A stretch of DNA of 64,000 bases from Acidovorax sp. A1169 (lineage in GTDB: Bacteria; Pseudomonadota; Gammaproteobacteria; Burkholderiales; Burkholderiaceae_C). Every line of letters starts with the position of its first letter. Position 1 is the first letter of the stretch. Both the position numbers and the translations under genes were made by a program. Shown one piece after another: positions 18,257 through 31,506 of the stretch. The stretch spans positions 1-64,000 of the forward strand of contig NZ_JAUZDX010000008.1 of NCBI RefSeq assembly GCF_030704685.1, written 5' to 3'. The notes beneath the pieces are model-generated. The model made no database searches. It was not told the origin of the DNA and saw nothing but the letters and a program-made list of their open reading frames with translations.

Positions 18257-19222
18257 TCAATCGAGCGCGATCTTGGCGTAGGCGGCCACGCGCTTCATCT
18301 TTTCGATCTCGCGCACCAGTTGGGCCGAGAACTCCTTGGGCGTGGTACCCGAGGGGTACAGGCCCTGGCCGGCCAGGCGTTCACGCACGGCGGGCTCCTG
18401 CAGTGCCTGTGCCACGGCCTGCTGGATGCGGTCCACGGCAGCGGCGGGCGTGCCTGCGGGGGCCACCAGGCCGAACCACGAGGGGTCGTTGTTGTTGGCA
18501 AAGCCCAGTTGGGCGTAGGTGGGGACGTCCGGCAGCACGTCCAGCCGCGTGGGCCACGAGACCGCCAGCGCCTTGAGCTTGCCCGACTTGATGTGCGGCA
18601 GCGACGAGGCCACCTGGTCGAAGTACACGGCCACCTGGCCGGCCAGCACGTCGTTGATGGCCGGGCCTGCACCACGGTAGGGGATGTGCACCATGGAGGT
18701 GCCCGTGCTGCTCTTGAACAGCTCGCCCCACATGTGGCCGATGGTGCCGTTGCCGGGCGTTGCGAACGACACCTTGCCGGGGTTGGCCTTGAGGTACTTC
18801 ACGAGGTCGGCGAAGTCCTTTACGGGCAGTGCGGCAGGGTTCACCACGACCACGCCGGGGGCCTTGACGATCTCGGTCACGCCCACGAAGTCCTTGAGCG
18901 GGTTGTAGGGCAGCTTGCTGTAGACGGCGGGGTTCACACCGTGGGTGGACAGGGTGGCCACGCCCAGCGTGAGGCCGTCGGCCGGGGCGCGCGCCACTTC
19001 GGCCATGCCGATCGAGCCGCCTGCGCCGGCGCGGTTGTCCAGCACCACGGGCTGCTTGAGGATGCGGGTGAGCGACTCCTGCAGGGCGCGCACGGTGATG
19101 TCGGTGGCGCCGCCGGGCGGGAAAGGCACCACGATGCGCAGGGGCTTGCCTTCTTGCGCGAAAGACATTCCGGGAATGAAAGATGCAGCAGCCAGGGTGG
19201 TGAGCAGGTGACGGCGTTTCAT
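18257..19222 (-). CDS. Bug-family substrate-binding protein, divergent from LysR
   Basis: The 321-residue periplasmic binding protein has a signal peptide (MKRRHLLTTLAAASFIPGMSFA, written to the Ala-x-Ala-like cut) and the Bug signatures VPFPPGGATDITV, DNRAGAGGS and GNGTIGHMWGEL. It shares long near-identical stretches with the Bug protein at 9461-10429, for example YFDQVASSLPHI and NDPSWFGLV. It is divergent from a LysR gene, which is the usual layout for an inducible carboxylate receptor. No transporter membrane genes accompany it. Confidence 0.94.
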   Translation of the reverse strand: MKRRHLLTTLAAASFIPGMSFAQEGKPLRIVVPFPPGGATDITVRALQESLTRILKQPVVLDNRAGAGGSIGMAEVARAPADGLTLGVATLSTHGVNPAVYSKLPYNPLKDFVGVTEIVKAPGVVVVNPAALPVKDFADLVKYLKANPGKVSFATPGNGTIGHMWGELFKSSTGTSMVHIPYRGAGPAINDVLAGQVAVYFDQVASSLPHIKSGKLKALAVSWPTRLDVLPDVPTYAQLGFANNNDPSWFGLVAPAGTPAAAVDRIQQAVAQALQEPAVRERLAGQGLYPSGTTPKEFSAQLVREIEKMKRVAAYAKIALD

Positions 19223-19298
19223 GTGCGGTTTTCCTATGAAGGGGGTTTGAGATTAAATGATCCGGTGCCCACTACCAAGCAATGGATGTGCCTGATAA

Positions 19299-19315
19299 CA
19301 TTCCGATATGGAATG
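19299..19315. promoter_or_regulatory. Candidate LysR operator dyad between Bug and LysR genes
   Basis: A perfect inverted repeat CATTCC-GATAT-GGAATG lies 15 bp upstream of the LysR start. It contains the T-N11-A geometry expected for LysR-family binding sites (T19301 and A19313). The position suits autorepression of the regulator and control of the divergent Bug gene. The assignment is inferred from sequence and position only. Confidence 0.6.
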
Positions 19316-19330
19316 ATTTGAGAACTTACT

Positions 19331-20254
19331 ATGTCTTCTCTTCGACGCCTCTCCCCACCCTTGCACCTTCTTCGTGCCTTTTCCACCGTAACCCGGTTCG
19401 GCGGCGTTTCGCGCGCCGCCGAGGCCTTGCACCTGACCCAGAGCGCGGTGAGCAAGCAGGTCAAGGAATTGGAGGGCTGGGTGGGTGTGCCGCTGTTCGA
19501 GCGCAGCCGCAAGCGCCTGGCGCTCACGCCCGCCGGGGAGCGCTACGAAAAGGCCGTGCGGGCCGTGCTCGCGCAGCTGGAGGCGGCCACGCTGGAGCTG
19601 ATCACCAGCGACGACGGCGGCGGCGCGCTGCACCTGTCGAGCCTGCCGACCTTTGCTGCCAAGTGGCTCATTCCGCGGCTACCGCAGTTCCAGCAGCAGC
19701 ACCCGCAGGTCACGCTGCACTTCGTGCCCTACGTGCACAGCTACAACTTCGAGCGGCCCGAGCTCGACTGCGCCATCCTCTTCGGCGATGGCCACTGGCC
19801 CGGTGCACACGCCCACTACCTCACGGGTCAGGACGTGGCGCTGATCGCACCGCGCACCCGTGTGGCGGACTGGGCCATCGACAGTCCGCGCGACGTGGCG
19901 CGCCACACCTTGCTGCGCCACGTCACGGTGCCCGAGGCCTGGCTGCGCTGGAGCGAAACGCATGGCGTGCAGGGGCTCAATCCGCTGGCCGGCCCGCAGT
20001 TCGACCAGTTCCAGTCCATGATCCGCGCGGTGATGGCCGGCATGGGCCTGGCGCTGGTGCCGCGTTGCCTGGTGCAGGACGAGATCACCAGCGGCCTGGT
20101 GCGCGAGCCTCTGCCCGGCTGCGGCTACCAGAGCGAAGTCGGCTACTGGTTCTGCTACCCCGAGGGGCGCAACCAGCTGCAGACGCTGCAGCAGTTCCGG
20201 CAGTGGCTGCTGGCCTGTGCCGAGCCTGCGGGCATGCCCGCGCCACCTGCCTGA
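19331..20254 (+). CDS. LysR-family transcriptional regulator (GcvA-like)
   Basis: The 307-residue protein has an N-terminal winged helix (LHLLRAFSTVTRFGGVSRAA, then TQSAVSKQVKELE) and a periplasmic-binding-type effector domain from about 95. The effector domain has the GcvA-like layout with FAAKWLIPRLPQF and MGLALVPRCLV. It presumably controls the divergent Bug gene 108 bp away. The inducer is unknown. Confidence 0.93.
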   Translation: MSSLRRLSPPLHLLRAFSTVTRFGGVSRAAEALHLTQSAVSKQVKELEGWVGVPLFERSRKRLALTPAGERYEKAVRAVLAQLEAATLELITSDDGGGALHLSSLPTFAAKWLIPRLPQFQQQHPQVTLHFVPYVHSYNFERPELDCAILFGDGHWPGAHAHYLTGQDVALIAPRTRVADWAIDSPRDVARHTLLRHVTVPEAWLRWSETHGVQGLNPLAGPQFDQFQSMIRAVMAGMGLALVPRCLVQDEITSGLVREPLPGCGYQSEVGYWFCYPEGRNQLQTLQQFRQWLLACAEPAGMPAPPA

Positions 20255-20270
20255 ACAGAGTTTCCTGTCC

Positions 20271-20813
20271 TCAGCCCCTGGCGCTGTCCCTGCGGCTGGC
20301 GCCGTCACCCGTCGTGTCGCCACTGGCGTAGGCTTCCAGCCCGATGGCCACCACCGTGGCCACGTCCCTGCCCACCTCGGCGCGGAACTCGGCCTCGGCC
20401 TGGGCCACCGCATCGCGAAAGGCCTGCAGCCACGCCAGGCCGGTGGGGGTGAAGCGCACGCGGCGCGCGCGGGCGTCGAGTGGGTCCGCCTCGCGCGTGA
20501 CCAAGCCCCAGGCCTCGCACTGGTCCACCAGGGTGGCCATGGCCTGCTTGGTCATGCCGGCGCGCTGGGCCAAGTCGGTCAGGCGGTCGCCCTGCAACGC
20601 CAGGTGGCGCGTGATGTGCACGTGGGCCGCGCTCACCTGGTCGCGCGCAGCCAGGTTGGACAGTGCCAGCGGCACCTCCACGTTGTGCGCCATGAGCTGC
20701 AGCACCCGGGCGTCGAAGCGGCGCATGGCGTGGCCGAGCAGGCGGCCCAGGTGGGTCTGGCGCCAGCCGTCTTCCATCGGAGTGGATGCGGCAAGAGACG
20801 AAGAATCAGGCAT
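20271..20813 (-). CDS. MarR-family transcriptional regulator
   Basis: The 180-residue protein is a MarR-type winged helix with dimerisation helices at both ends. The recognition region is LTDLAQRAGMTKQAMATLVD near 77-96, followed by the wing LVTREADPLDARARRV, the usual D-x-R-x-R pattern. It is convergent with the LysR gene and divergent from recA. A perfect dyad lies just upstream of its start. Confidence 0.92.
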   Translation of the reverse strand: MPDSSSLAASTPMEDGWRQTHLGRLLGHAMRRFDARVLQLMAHNVEVPLALSNLAARDQVSAAHVHITRHLALQGDRLTDLAQRAGMTKQAMATLVDQCEAWGLVTREADPLDARARRVRFTPTGLAWLQAFRDAVAQAEAEFRAEVGRDVATVVAIGLEAYASGDTTGDGASRRDSARG

Positions 20814-20821
20814 GCGATATT

Positions 20822-20836
20822 GTCAGGCAAACTGAC
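20822..20836. promoter_or_regulatory. Candidate MarR operator
   Basis: The inverted repeat GTCAG-GCAAA-CTGAC lies 9 bp upstream of the MarR start codon and 12 bp upstream of the putative recA -35 box. The spacing and position fit an autoregulatory MarR site. No binding data support it; the call rests on symmetry and location. Confidence 0.5.
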
Positions 20837-20847
20837 TAAATAGTGCA

Positions 20848-20893
20848 TTGATGGGATTCAATGGGTCGCATAAACTACTGTTCAAGCATCCAG
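20848..20893 (+). promoter_or_regulatory. Candidate recA promoter with LexA box
   Basis: TTGATG at 20848-20853 and TAAACT at 20871-20876 are spaced by 17 bp and fit a sigma-70 promoter. Directly over and after the -10 lies CTGTTCAAGCATCCAG at 20878-20893, a LexA-type CTGT-N8-ACAG site with one mismatch in the second half. This is the expected place for an SOS operator of recA. The start codon lies about 63 bp further on. Confidence 0.55.
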
Positions 20894-20955
20894 CCTGTAG
20901 TTAATTGCAGACAAAGTGCAAACACCCAACCCGTTGTTTCTCAAGGAGTTTTCTC

Positions 20956-22035
<1,080 letters not shown>

Positions 22036-22052
22036 TGCATTGAGCATCGCCA

Positions 22053-22077
22053 GGAAGGCGGCCGTCGGCGGCCTTCC
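22053..22077 (+). terminator. Hairpin between recA and recX
   Basis: GGAAGGC and GCCTTCC form a 7-bp stem around an 11-nt GC-rich loop, 18 bp after the recA stop. No T-run follows, so it is at most a partial attenuator. In other bacteria a leaky terminator between recA and recX keeps RecX low, which makes this position worth noting. Confidence 0.4.
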
Positions 22078-22176
22078 CCGCAGACCATGGCGGCCATCGC
22101 TCTTTCATAGGGCGGTGGCCGTTGCTGCTTGCGCCTGCGGCGTTACCCATCCCCCTGTACCAGTTGATCGGACCCC

Positions 22177-22635
22177 ATGGGCTTTGGCACCCTCTCCCTC
22201 AAAGGCCGCGCACTGCGGCTGCTGGGCCAGCGCGAGCATTCGCGGGCCGAGCTGCTGCGCAAGCTGCGCCCGCATGTGCAGGAGGGCGAGGACCTCGATG
22301 CGGTGCTGGCCGAACTGGAGGAGAAGGACTTCATCAGCGAGGAGCGCGTGGTGGCCTCGGTCGTGAACCTGCGTGCCGGCCGCATGGGCGCCGCGCGCAT
22401 CCGCCAGGAGCTGCAGGCCAAGGGCGTGGGCGGCGAGGTGGTGCAGCAGGCCCTGGCGCAATTGCAGGACACGGAACTGGCGCGCGCCCGCGAGGTGTGG
22501 CGCCGCCGTTTTGGCGAGCCCGCTGCCGACCCTCAGGCGCGGGCAAAGCAGGTGCGCTTTCTGATGGCGCGGGGCTTTTCGGGCGACGTCGTGCACCGGG
22601 TGGTGCGCGGTGTCGGGGACGACGAAGAGGTCTGA
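22177..22635 (+). CDS. recX: Regulatory protein RecX
   Basis: The 152-residue protein has the three-helix repeats of RecX: LKGRALRLLGQREHSRAEL, LAELEEKDFISEERVVASVV and RIRQELQAKGVGGEVV. RecX caps and dismantles RecA filaments. Its position directly after recA on the same strand confirms the call. Confidence 0.96.
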   Translation: MGFGTLSLKGRALRLLGQREHSRAELLRKLRPHVQEGEDLDAVLAELEEKDFISEERVVASVVNLRAGRMGAARIRQELQAKGVGGEVVQQALAQLQDTELARAREVWRRRFGEPAADPQARAKQVRFLMARGFSGDVVHRVVRGVGDDEEV

Positions 22636-22671
22636 AGTCGGGCGCGCGCCCTGGTGCGCAAGCTGGATGCG

Positions 22672-23709
22672 CTACTGGAGAACCAGCTCCACGCGCCGGT
22701 TCCTGGCGCGCCCTGCGTCGGACCCGTTGGAAGCCACGGGCGCCAGGCTGGCCACCCCATTGGCCGTGAGCCGGTCGCGGGCAATGCCGTAGTCCCTGGC
22801 CAGCGCTGCGGCCACGGCATCGGCGCGGCGGCGGCTCAGGTCGATGTTGGCAGGCAGGTTGCCGGCGTTGTCGGTGTGGCCCACCACATGGAGCTTCAGG
22901 CCCGCCTGCTGCTTGAGCAACGCGCCGATCTGGTCCAGCGAGGCCTTGCTGTCAGGCTTGATGTCCGCCTTGCCGGTGTCGAACAGGATGCCGTAGATGG
23001 CGACCTTGCCGTTGGCATCGAGCCCCTTGGCGATCTCGCTCGACGACATCGTTTCCATCTGCTGCTCGCGCGCCTTGGGTTCCACGCGTACCACGGTGAT
23101 GGTGGTGCGCTTCTGGAACTCCTTCTCGTCGCAGTAGGCCGAAGTGATGTCGGGGTTCCAGGTCATCACCGCCATGCCCACCCCGGTGGCCTTGTTGTCG
23201 AGCAGCGCGTAGCGCAGGTCGGCCAGGGTGCCCGAGGCGCAGGCGGCGGGGCTGTTGTCGCCCACCTTGCCGGCCCAGCCGCCGGGCAGCAGCGAGCGCG
23301 GCAGGCTGTAGGCAAAGATGTTGGAGCCGCCGCAGGCATCGCCTGCGCATTCGAAAGCGGTCTCGAAGCCGGCGGCCTTGAGCTCCTGCTGGTAACCGCG
23401 CAGAACTTCGAGCGAGGAGCGGCCGGCGGGTGCCACGTACTGCAGCGCGGTGCGCTGGCCGGAGCGGTCCAGGCTGCGAGGCGCCACCAGCTTGTCGTCG
23501 CTCTGGCTGACCACCTTGGCTGCAGGGAAACGCAGTTCATCGTAAGCGGCATCATCGCGGTACAGCAGCACCGCGCCGGCGTAGCGCTTGAGCCCTGCGG
23601 GGTCGGTCAGACCCTTGATGTCCTGTGCCGGCACCCGGGTCTGGGCCGAGGCGGGCCCTGCCAGTGTGGCCACCAGGGCCGCAGCCACCCACCATGGAGA
23701 TATCCTCAT
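22672..23709 (-). CDS. OmpA-family outer-membrane protein (DUF4892-like plus OmpA domain)
   Basis: The 345-residue protein starts with a signal peptide (MRISPWWVAAALVATLAGPASA). The middle resembles DUF4892-type proteins with a Cys-containing GDACGGSN region. The C-terminal OmpA-like peptidoglycan-binding domain, from about 235, shows GILFDTGKADIKPDSKASL, HVVGHTDNAGN and LSRRRADAVAAAL, and ends with RARNRRVELV. The ATG at 23709 sets the signal peptide at the start. It is convergent with recX. Confidence 0.9.
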   Translation of the reverse strand: MRISPWWVAAALVATLAGPASAQTRVPAQDIKGLTDPAGLKRYAGAVLLYRDDAAYDELRFPAAKVVSQSDDKLVAPRSLDRSGQRTALQYVAPAGRSSLEVLRGYQQELKAAGFETAFECAGDACGGSNIFAYSLPRSLLPGGWAGKVGDNSPAACASGTLADLRYALLDNKATGVGMAVMTWNPDITSAYCDEKEFQKRTTITVVRVEPKAREQQMETMSSSEIAKGLDANGKVAIYGILFDTGKADIKPDSKASLDQIGALLKQQAGLKLHVVGHTDNAGNLPANIDLSRRRADAVAAALARDYGIARDRLTANGVASLAPVASNGSDAGRARNRRVELVLQ

Positions 23710-23821
23710 GCCAGCCTCTTCGGGTACCGGGGCGAAGGCCCGGCCTTGCGCAATTATGGGTGGCAGGGCGCTGTGCACGCCATGGCGCGGGCCGTGCCTG
23801 GCCCGCCCGGCGTGCGGAAAA

Positions 23822-24754
23822 TCACAGACCCAGCATCAGCTTGAGGTTCTGCACTGCGGCGCCGCTGGCACCCTTGCCCAGGTTGTCGAGGCGCGCCACC
23901 AGCACCGCGTGGCGGTAGGTCTCGTTGGCGAACACGCGCAGCTCCAGCTTGTTGGTGTTGTTGAGCGCCAGGGCATCGAGCTTGCCGTCGGCCGTTGCGG
24001 GTAGCACGCTGACCCACTGCTCGGGGGTGTTGCTCTTGGCGTAGTGCGCGGCCAGGGCGTCGTGCAGGTCGCTCGCCTTGGGCGCGCCGGGAAGGGTGTC
24101 CAGGTGCAGCGGCAACTGCACCAGCATGCCCTGCTCGAAGTTGCCCACCGAGGGGACGAAGATGGGCCTGCGGGTGATGCCGGTGTAGTGCATGATTTCC
24201 GGCAGGTGCTTGTGCGCCAGGCCCAGGGCGTACAGCTCGAACAGCGGCGCTTCGCCCTTCTGGTAGGCCTCGATCATGGTGCGCCCGCCACCCGAATAGC
24301 CACTCACCGAGGGCAGCGCCAGGGGAAAGTCGGCGGGAACCAGCCCGGCATCGACCAGGGGGCGCAGCAGCGCGATGGCGCCGGTGGCATAGCAGCCGGG
24401 GTTGGCCACACGGGTCGCGGCGGCCACGGCCTCGGGTTGGCCGGCGGCCAGCTCGGGGAAGCCGAAGACCCAGCCGGGCGCGGTGCGGTGCGCGGTGCTC
24501 GCGTCGATGATCCTGATCTTGCGGGCGGTGGATTGCTCGATGCCGTCCACCATGGCCACGGTGTCGCGCGCGGCGTCGTCGTGCAGGCACAGAACGACCA
24601 GGTCCACGCCCGCGATCAGGTCGCGCTTGGCAGCCGGGTCCTTGCGCAATTCGGGTGCAATGCTGACCAGCTCGACCTCGGGCATGGCCTGCAGGCGTTC
24701 ACGGATCTGCAGGCCCGTGGTGCCGGCTTCGCCATCAATAAAGACTCTGGACAT
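23822..24754 (-). CDS. argC: N-acetyl-gamma-glutamyl-phosphate reductase, short form
   Basis: The 310-residue enzyme reduces N-acetylglutamyl-5-phosphate to the semialdehyde in arginine synthesis using NADPH. It starts [18 protein letters not shown], the hallmark of the short (type 2) ArgC, and has the catalytic cysteine in [10 protein letters not shown] near 117. The length is normal for this subclass, about 30 residues below the long form, so it is not truncated. The ATG at 24754 follows AGGAG. It is divergent from sucC over a 193-bp gap. Confidence 0.95.
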   Translation of the reverse strand: MSRVFIDGEAGTTGLQIRERLQAMPEVELVSIAPELRKDPAAKRDLIAGVDLVVLCLHDDAARDTVAMVDGIEQSTARKIRIIDASTAHRTAPGWVFGFPELAAGQPEAVAAATRVANPGCYATGAIALLRPLVDAGLVPADFPLALPSVSGYSGGGRTMIEAYQKGEAPLFELYALGLAHKHLPEIMHYTGITRRPIFVPSVGNFEQGMLVQLPLHLDTLPGAPKASDLHDALAAHYAKSNTPEQWVSVLPATADGKLDALALNNTNKLELRVFANETYRHAVLVARLDNLGKGASGAAVQNLKLMLGL

Positions 24755-24947
24755 GGGGTGCTCCTGCTGGTCTGGCAGCGTGGACTGCCGGGGGTAAGAA
24801 TGGATGGACGTCAACGCTGTACGTGTTAGGCACAAAGGATGGTGCGTCGCAGCATGATACAGTCGCCGGTTGCCATGTCCCAAGCCCGCGGCCAGACAAC
24901 TGTTCATGGTAAACGGGTAACTACCACCCTTCCCTGAGAGAGACCTC

Positions 24948-26108
<1,161 letters not shown>

Positions 26109-26123
26109 GCCCGGAGAACACAC

Positions 26124-27020
26124 ATGTCGATCTACATCAACAAAGACACCAAGGTCATCACCCAGGGCATCACGGGCAAGACCGGCCAGTTCCACACTGA
26201 AAAGTGCCAGGAATACGCGAACGGCAAGAACGCCTTCGTGGCGGGCGTGAACCCCAAGAAGGCCGGCGAGTCGATCTTCAACATCCCGATCTACGCCTCC
26301 GTCAAGGAAGCCGCATCGCAGACCGGCGCCACCGTGTCGGTGATCTACGTGCCGCCCGCAGGCGCTGCTGCCGCCATCTGGGAAGCCGTCGAGGCCGACC
26401 TGGACCTGGCCATCTGCATCACCGAAGGCATCCCGGTGCGCGACATGCTCGAAGTGCGCAACAAGATGAAGGCCAAGGAAGCCGCCGGTGGCAAGCGCAC
26501 CCTGCTGCTGGGCCCCAACTGCCCCGGCCTGATCACGCCCGACGAAATCAAGATCGGCATCATGCCCGGCCACATCCACCGCAAGGGCCGCATCGGCGTC
26601 GTGAGCCGCTCCGGCACGCTGACGTACGAAGCCGTGGCCATGCTGACCGAAGTGGGCCTGGGTCAGTCGAGCGCCGTGGGCATTGGTGGCGACCCCATCA
26701 ATGGCTTGAAGCACATCGACGTGATGAAGGCTTTCAACGACGATCCTGAAACCGATGCCGTCATCATGATCGGCGAAATCGGTGGACCCGATGAAGCCGA
26801 AGCCGCCCAGTGGTGCAAGGCCAACATGAAGAAGCCCATCGTGGGCTTCATCGCCGGCGTGACGGCGCCTCCCGGCAAGCGCATGGGCCACGCAGGTGCC
26901 CTGATCTCCGGTGGTGCCGACACGGCCGATGCCAAGCTGGCCATCATGGAAGAGTCCGGCTTCATCATCACGCGCAACCCCTCGGAACTGGGCAAGCTGC
27001 TCAAGGCCCAGCTGAAGTAA
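26124..27020 (+). CDS. sucD: Succinyl-CoA synthetase alpha subunit
   Basis: The 298-residue subunit has the CoA-binding Rossmann domain ([14 protein letters not shown] near 13-26) and the phosphohistidine loop [13 protein letters not shown] with the phosphorylated His at about 256. It pairs with SucC encoded 15 bp upstream. The SRSGTLTYE segment near 155 is also typical. Two stable hairpins follow the stop. Confidence 0.98.
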   Translation: MSIYINKDTKVITQGITGKTGQFHTEKCQEYANGKNAFVAGVNPKKAGESIFNIPIYASVKEAASQTGATVSVIYVPPAGAAAAIWEAVEADLDLAICITEGIPVRDMLEVRNKMKAKEAAGGKRTLLLGPNCPGLITPDEIKIGIMPGHIHRKGRIGVVSRSGTLTYEAVAMLTEVGLGQSSAVGIGGDPINGLKHIDVMKAFNDDPETDAVIMIGEIGGPDEAEAAQWCKANMKKPIVGFIAGVTAPPGKRMGHAGALISGGADTADAKLAIMEESGFIITRNPSELGKLLKAQLK

Positions 27021-27052
27021 GCACACCAGTCTGTAAGCACAATTACGGACGC

Positions 27053-27072
27053 ATCGGGCGCAAGCGCCCGAT
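27053..27072. terminator. First hairpin downstream of sucD
   Basis: ATCGGGCG and CGCCCGAT form a perfect 8-bp stem with a CAAG loop, about 33 bp after the sucD stop. No T-run follows on the plus strand. It stands directly before a second, stronger hairpin. Confidence 0.45.
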
Positions 27073-27094
27073 ACACTGGCCGCTCCAAAAAAGA

Positions 27095-27126
27095 GAAGCG
27101 CCCGGAACCCCGGTTCCGGGCGCTTC
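27095..27126. terminator. Strong hairpin between sucD and TerC gene
   Basis: Two perfect 14-bp arms (GAAGCGCCCGGAAC and its complement) enclose a CCCG loop. The plus-strand continuation is only weakly T-rich (TTGCATTC), whereas on the minus strand the stem is followed by CTCTTTTTT. It probably ends sucCD transcripts partly and may block antisense transcription. The terC start is 29 bp further on. Confidence 0.65.
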
Positions 27127-27155
27127 TTGCATTCATAACAGTGGAGTCATTGACA

Positions 27156-27845
27156 ATGGAATTTCTGCACGGTGCCGACTTCTGGATCGGCCTGATCAAG
27201 ATCGTCTGGATCAACATCATCCTCTCGGGTGACAACGCAGTGGTGATCGCCCTGGCGGCACGCTCGCTACCCCCCGAGCAGCAGCGCAAGGCGGTGTTCT
27301 GGGGCTCCGGCGCAGCGGTGGTGCTGCGCGTGCTGCTCACGGTGGTGGCGGCCAAGCTGCTGGCGCTGTCCTTCCTGCAGGTCGTGGGCGGTTGCCTGCT
27401 GCTGTGGATCGGCTTCCAGCTGCTCAGCGAAAGCGACGAGGACGAAGGCGAATCCAAGACCTATGGCAGCCTGATGGCTGCCGTGCGTACCATCCTGATG
27501 GCCGACCTGGTCATGAGCCTGGACAATGTGATCGCCGTGGCTGCAGCGGCCCAGGGCAGCACCACGCTGCTGGTGCTTGGCCTGGCCATCAGCATTCCGC
27601 TGGTGGTGTTCGGCAGCACGATGATGATCAAGCTGATGGAGCGTTTCCCGGTGATCGTGGTGCTGGGCGCGGCCCTCATTGGCTGGGTGGCGGGCGAGAC
27701 CATCGCTGGCGATACGGCACTGCAGGGCCTAGTGGCGGCGCATCCGTCGTTGCACTACGTGGCTGCGGCGTTGGGGGCCATTCTTGTGGTGGGAGGCGGC
27801 AAACTCTGGCAACGCCGCGCCAGCCGCGCTGCCGCCTCGACCTGA
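27156..27845 (+). CDS. TerC/YjbE-family integral membrane protein
   Basis: The 229-residue protein has about seven membrane segments and the family acidic motifs SGDNAVVIALA near 23-33 and MSLDNVIAVAAAA near 120, with SIPLVVFGS further on. TerC-family proteins are linked to metal (manganese) export or metalation of exported proteins. The ATG at 27156 follows GGAG at 27143-27146. A paralogue lies at 60236-60970. Confidence 0.92.
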   Translation: MEFLHGADFWIGLIKIVWINIILSGDNAVVIALAARSLPPEQQRKAVFWGSGAAVVLRVLLTVVAAKLLALSFLQVVGGCLLLWIGFQLLSESDEDEGESKTYGSLMAAVRTILMADLVMSLDNVIAVAAAAQGSTTLLVLGLAISIPLVVFGSTMMIKLMERFPVIVVLGAALIGWVAGETIAGDTALQGLVAAHPSLHYVAAALGAILVVGGGKLWQRRASRAAAST

Positions 27846-27988
27846 CAAAAATGGCACCTACAGCGCCGAGCGTTGCGTGCCAGCGACAAGAACGGCAGGC
27901 AAGGGCCGCGACCAGGGGGTCTGGGGCGCGCCAAGGGCCGCCCGGGGCCGGGCTTGGAAATTGCTTCTAAAGGTATCTCATTACCTCC

Positions 27989-30658
<2,670 letters not shown>

Positions 30659-30677
30659 GGCCTGTGCCGCTTTATCC

Positions 30678-31466
30678 ATGAATTACGATTTTTTTGCGCG
30701 CACCGATCGGGGGCGGGTGCGCAGCAACAACGAAGACGCCGTCGCGATCGACCGGGATGCCCAGCTGGCCATCCTGGCCGATGGCATGGGAGGCTACAAC
30801 GCTGGCGAAGTCGCCAGCGGCATGGCCACGACCTTCATCCGCACGGAAATGGCCCGCTGGCTGTCCCAGGCCGGCAGTACCCCCCAGGCGACGGATGTGC
30901 GCCGGGCGCTGGAAATCTGCGTGGAAAACGCCAACCATGCCATTTTGGGGGCGTCGTTGTCGAACCCCCAGTACGCCGGCATGGGGACCACGCTGGTGGC
31001 GGGCATCTTCCAGGGTTCGCGGCTGATTCTTGGGCACATCGGCGATTCGCGCTGCTACCGCCTGCGCGGCGGGGTGCTGCAGCAGATCACGCGCGACCAT
31101 TCGTGGCTGCAGGAGCAGGTGGATGCCGGCATCCTCACACCGCACCAGGCGGCGATCTCCTCGAACCGCAACCTGGTCACCCGTGCCCTGGGCGTGGAGC
31201 CCAATGTGCTCATGGAAGTCAATGAATTCCAGGTAGCGCCGCACGACCTGTTCCTGATGTGCTCGGACGGGCTCACGGACATGGTGTCCGATGCCGATCT
31301 GGCGGAGATGGTGCGTGCATCCCTCCCGCTGGAGGAAAAAACCACATTGCTTATTGATACCGCCAATGCACACGGCGGTCGTGATAACGTTAGCGTACTG
31401 CTGGTACAGGCCGGTGCGGGGGGCAAGAAGCGCAGCCTGATGTCCCGCCTGCTGGGTGCTGCATGA
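30678..31466 (+). CDS. PP2C-family protein serine/threonine phosphatase (Stp1-like)
   Basis: The 262-residue phosphatase has the metal-binding motifs of PP2C enzymes: RSNNEDAV near 14, ADGMGGYNAGEVAS near 34-47, GHIGDSRCYR near 117, CSDGLTD near 195 and GGRDNVSVLLV near 235. Such cytoplasmic enzymes reverse Hanks-kinase phosphorylation. It lies 19 bp after the kinase gene, so the two are a kinase/phosphatase pair. Confidence 0.95.
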   Translation: MNYDFFARTDRGRVRSNNEDAVAIDRDAQLAILADGMGGYNAGEVASGMATTFIRTEMARWLSQAGSTPQATDVRRALEICVENANHAILGASLSNPQYAGMGTTLVAGIFQGSRLILGHIGDSRCYRLRGGVLQQITRDHSWLQEQVDAGILTPHQAAISSNRNLVTRALGVEPNVLMEVNEFQVAPHDLFLMCSDGLTDMVSDADLAEMVRASLPLEEKTTLLIDTANAHGGRDNVSVLLVQAGAGGKKRSLMSRLLGAA

Positions 31467-31506
31467 CGGTGCCGGCCCATAACAAATCTCAAATCAGGAG
31501 TGGATC

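Noticed and set aside
23822-24754. Suspicion that argC is truncated
   Set aside because: The start and length match the short type 2 ArgC family, and the catalytic Cys region is intact.
27046-27155. yybP-ykoY-type manganese riboswitch before the TerC gene
   Set aside because: TerC genes often have one, but only simple stems are present and the conserved riboswitch loops are absent. The region before the second TerC gene likewise shows none.
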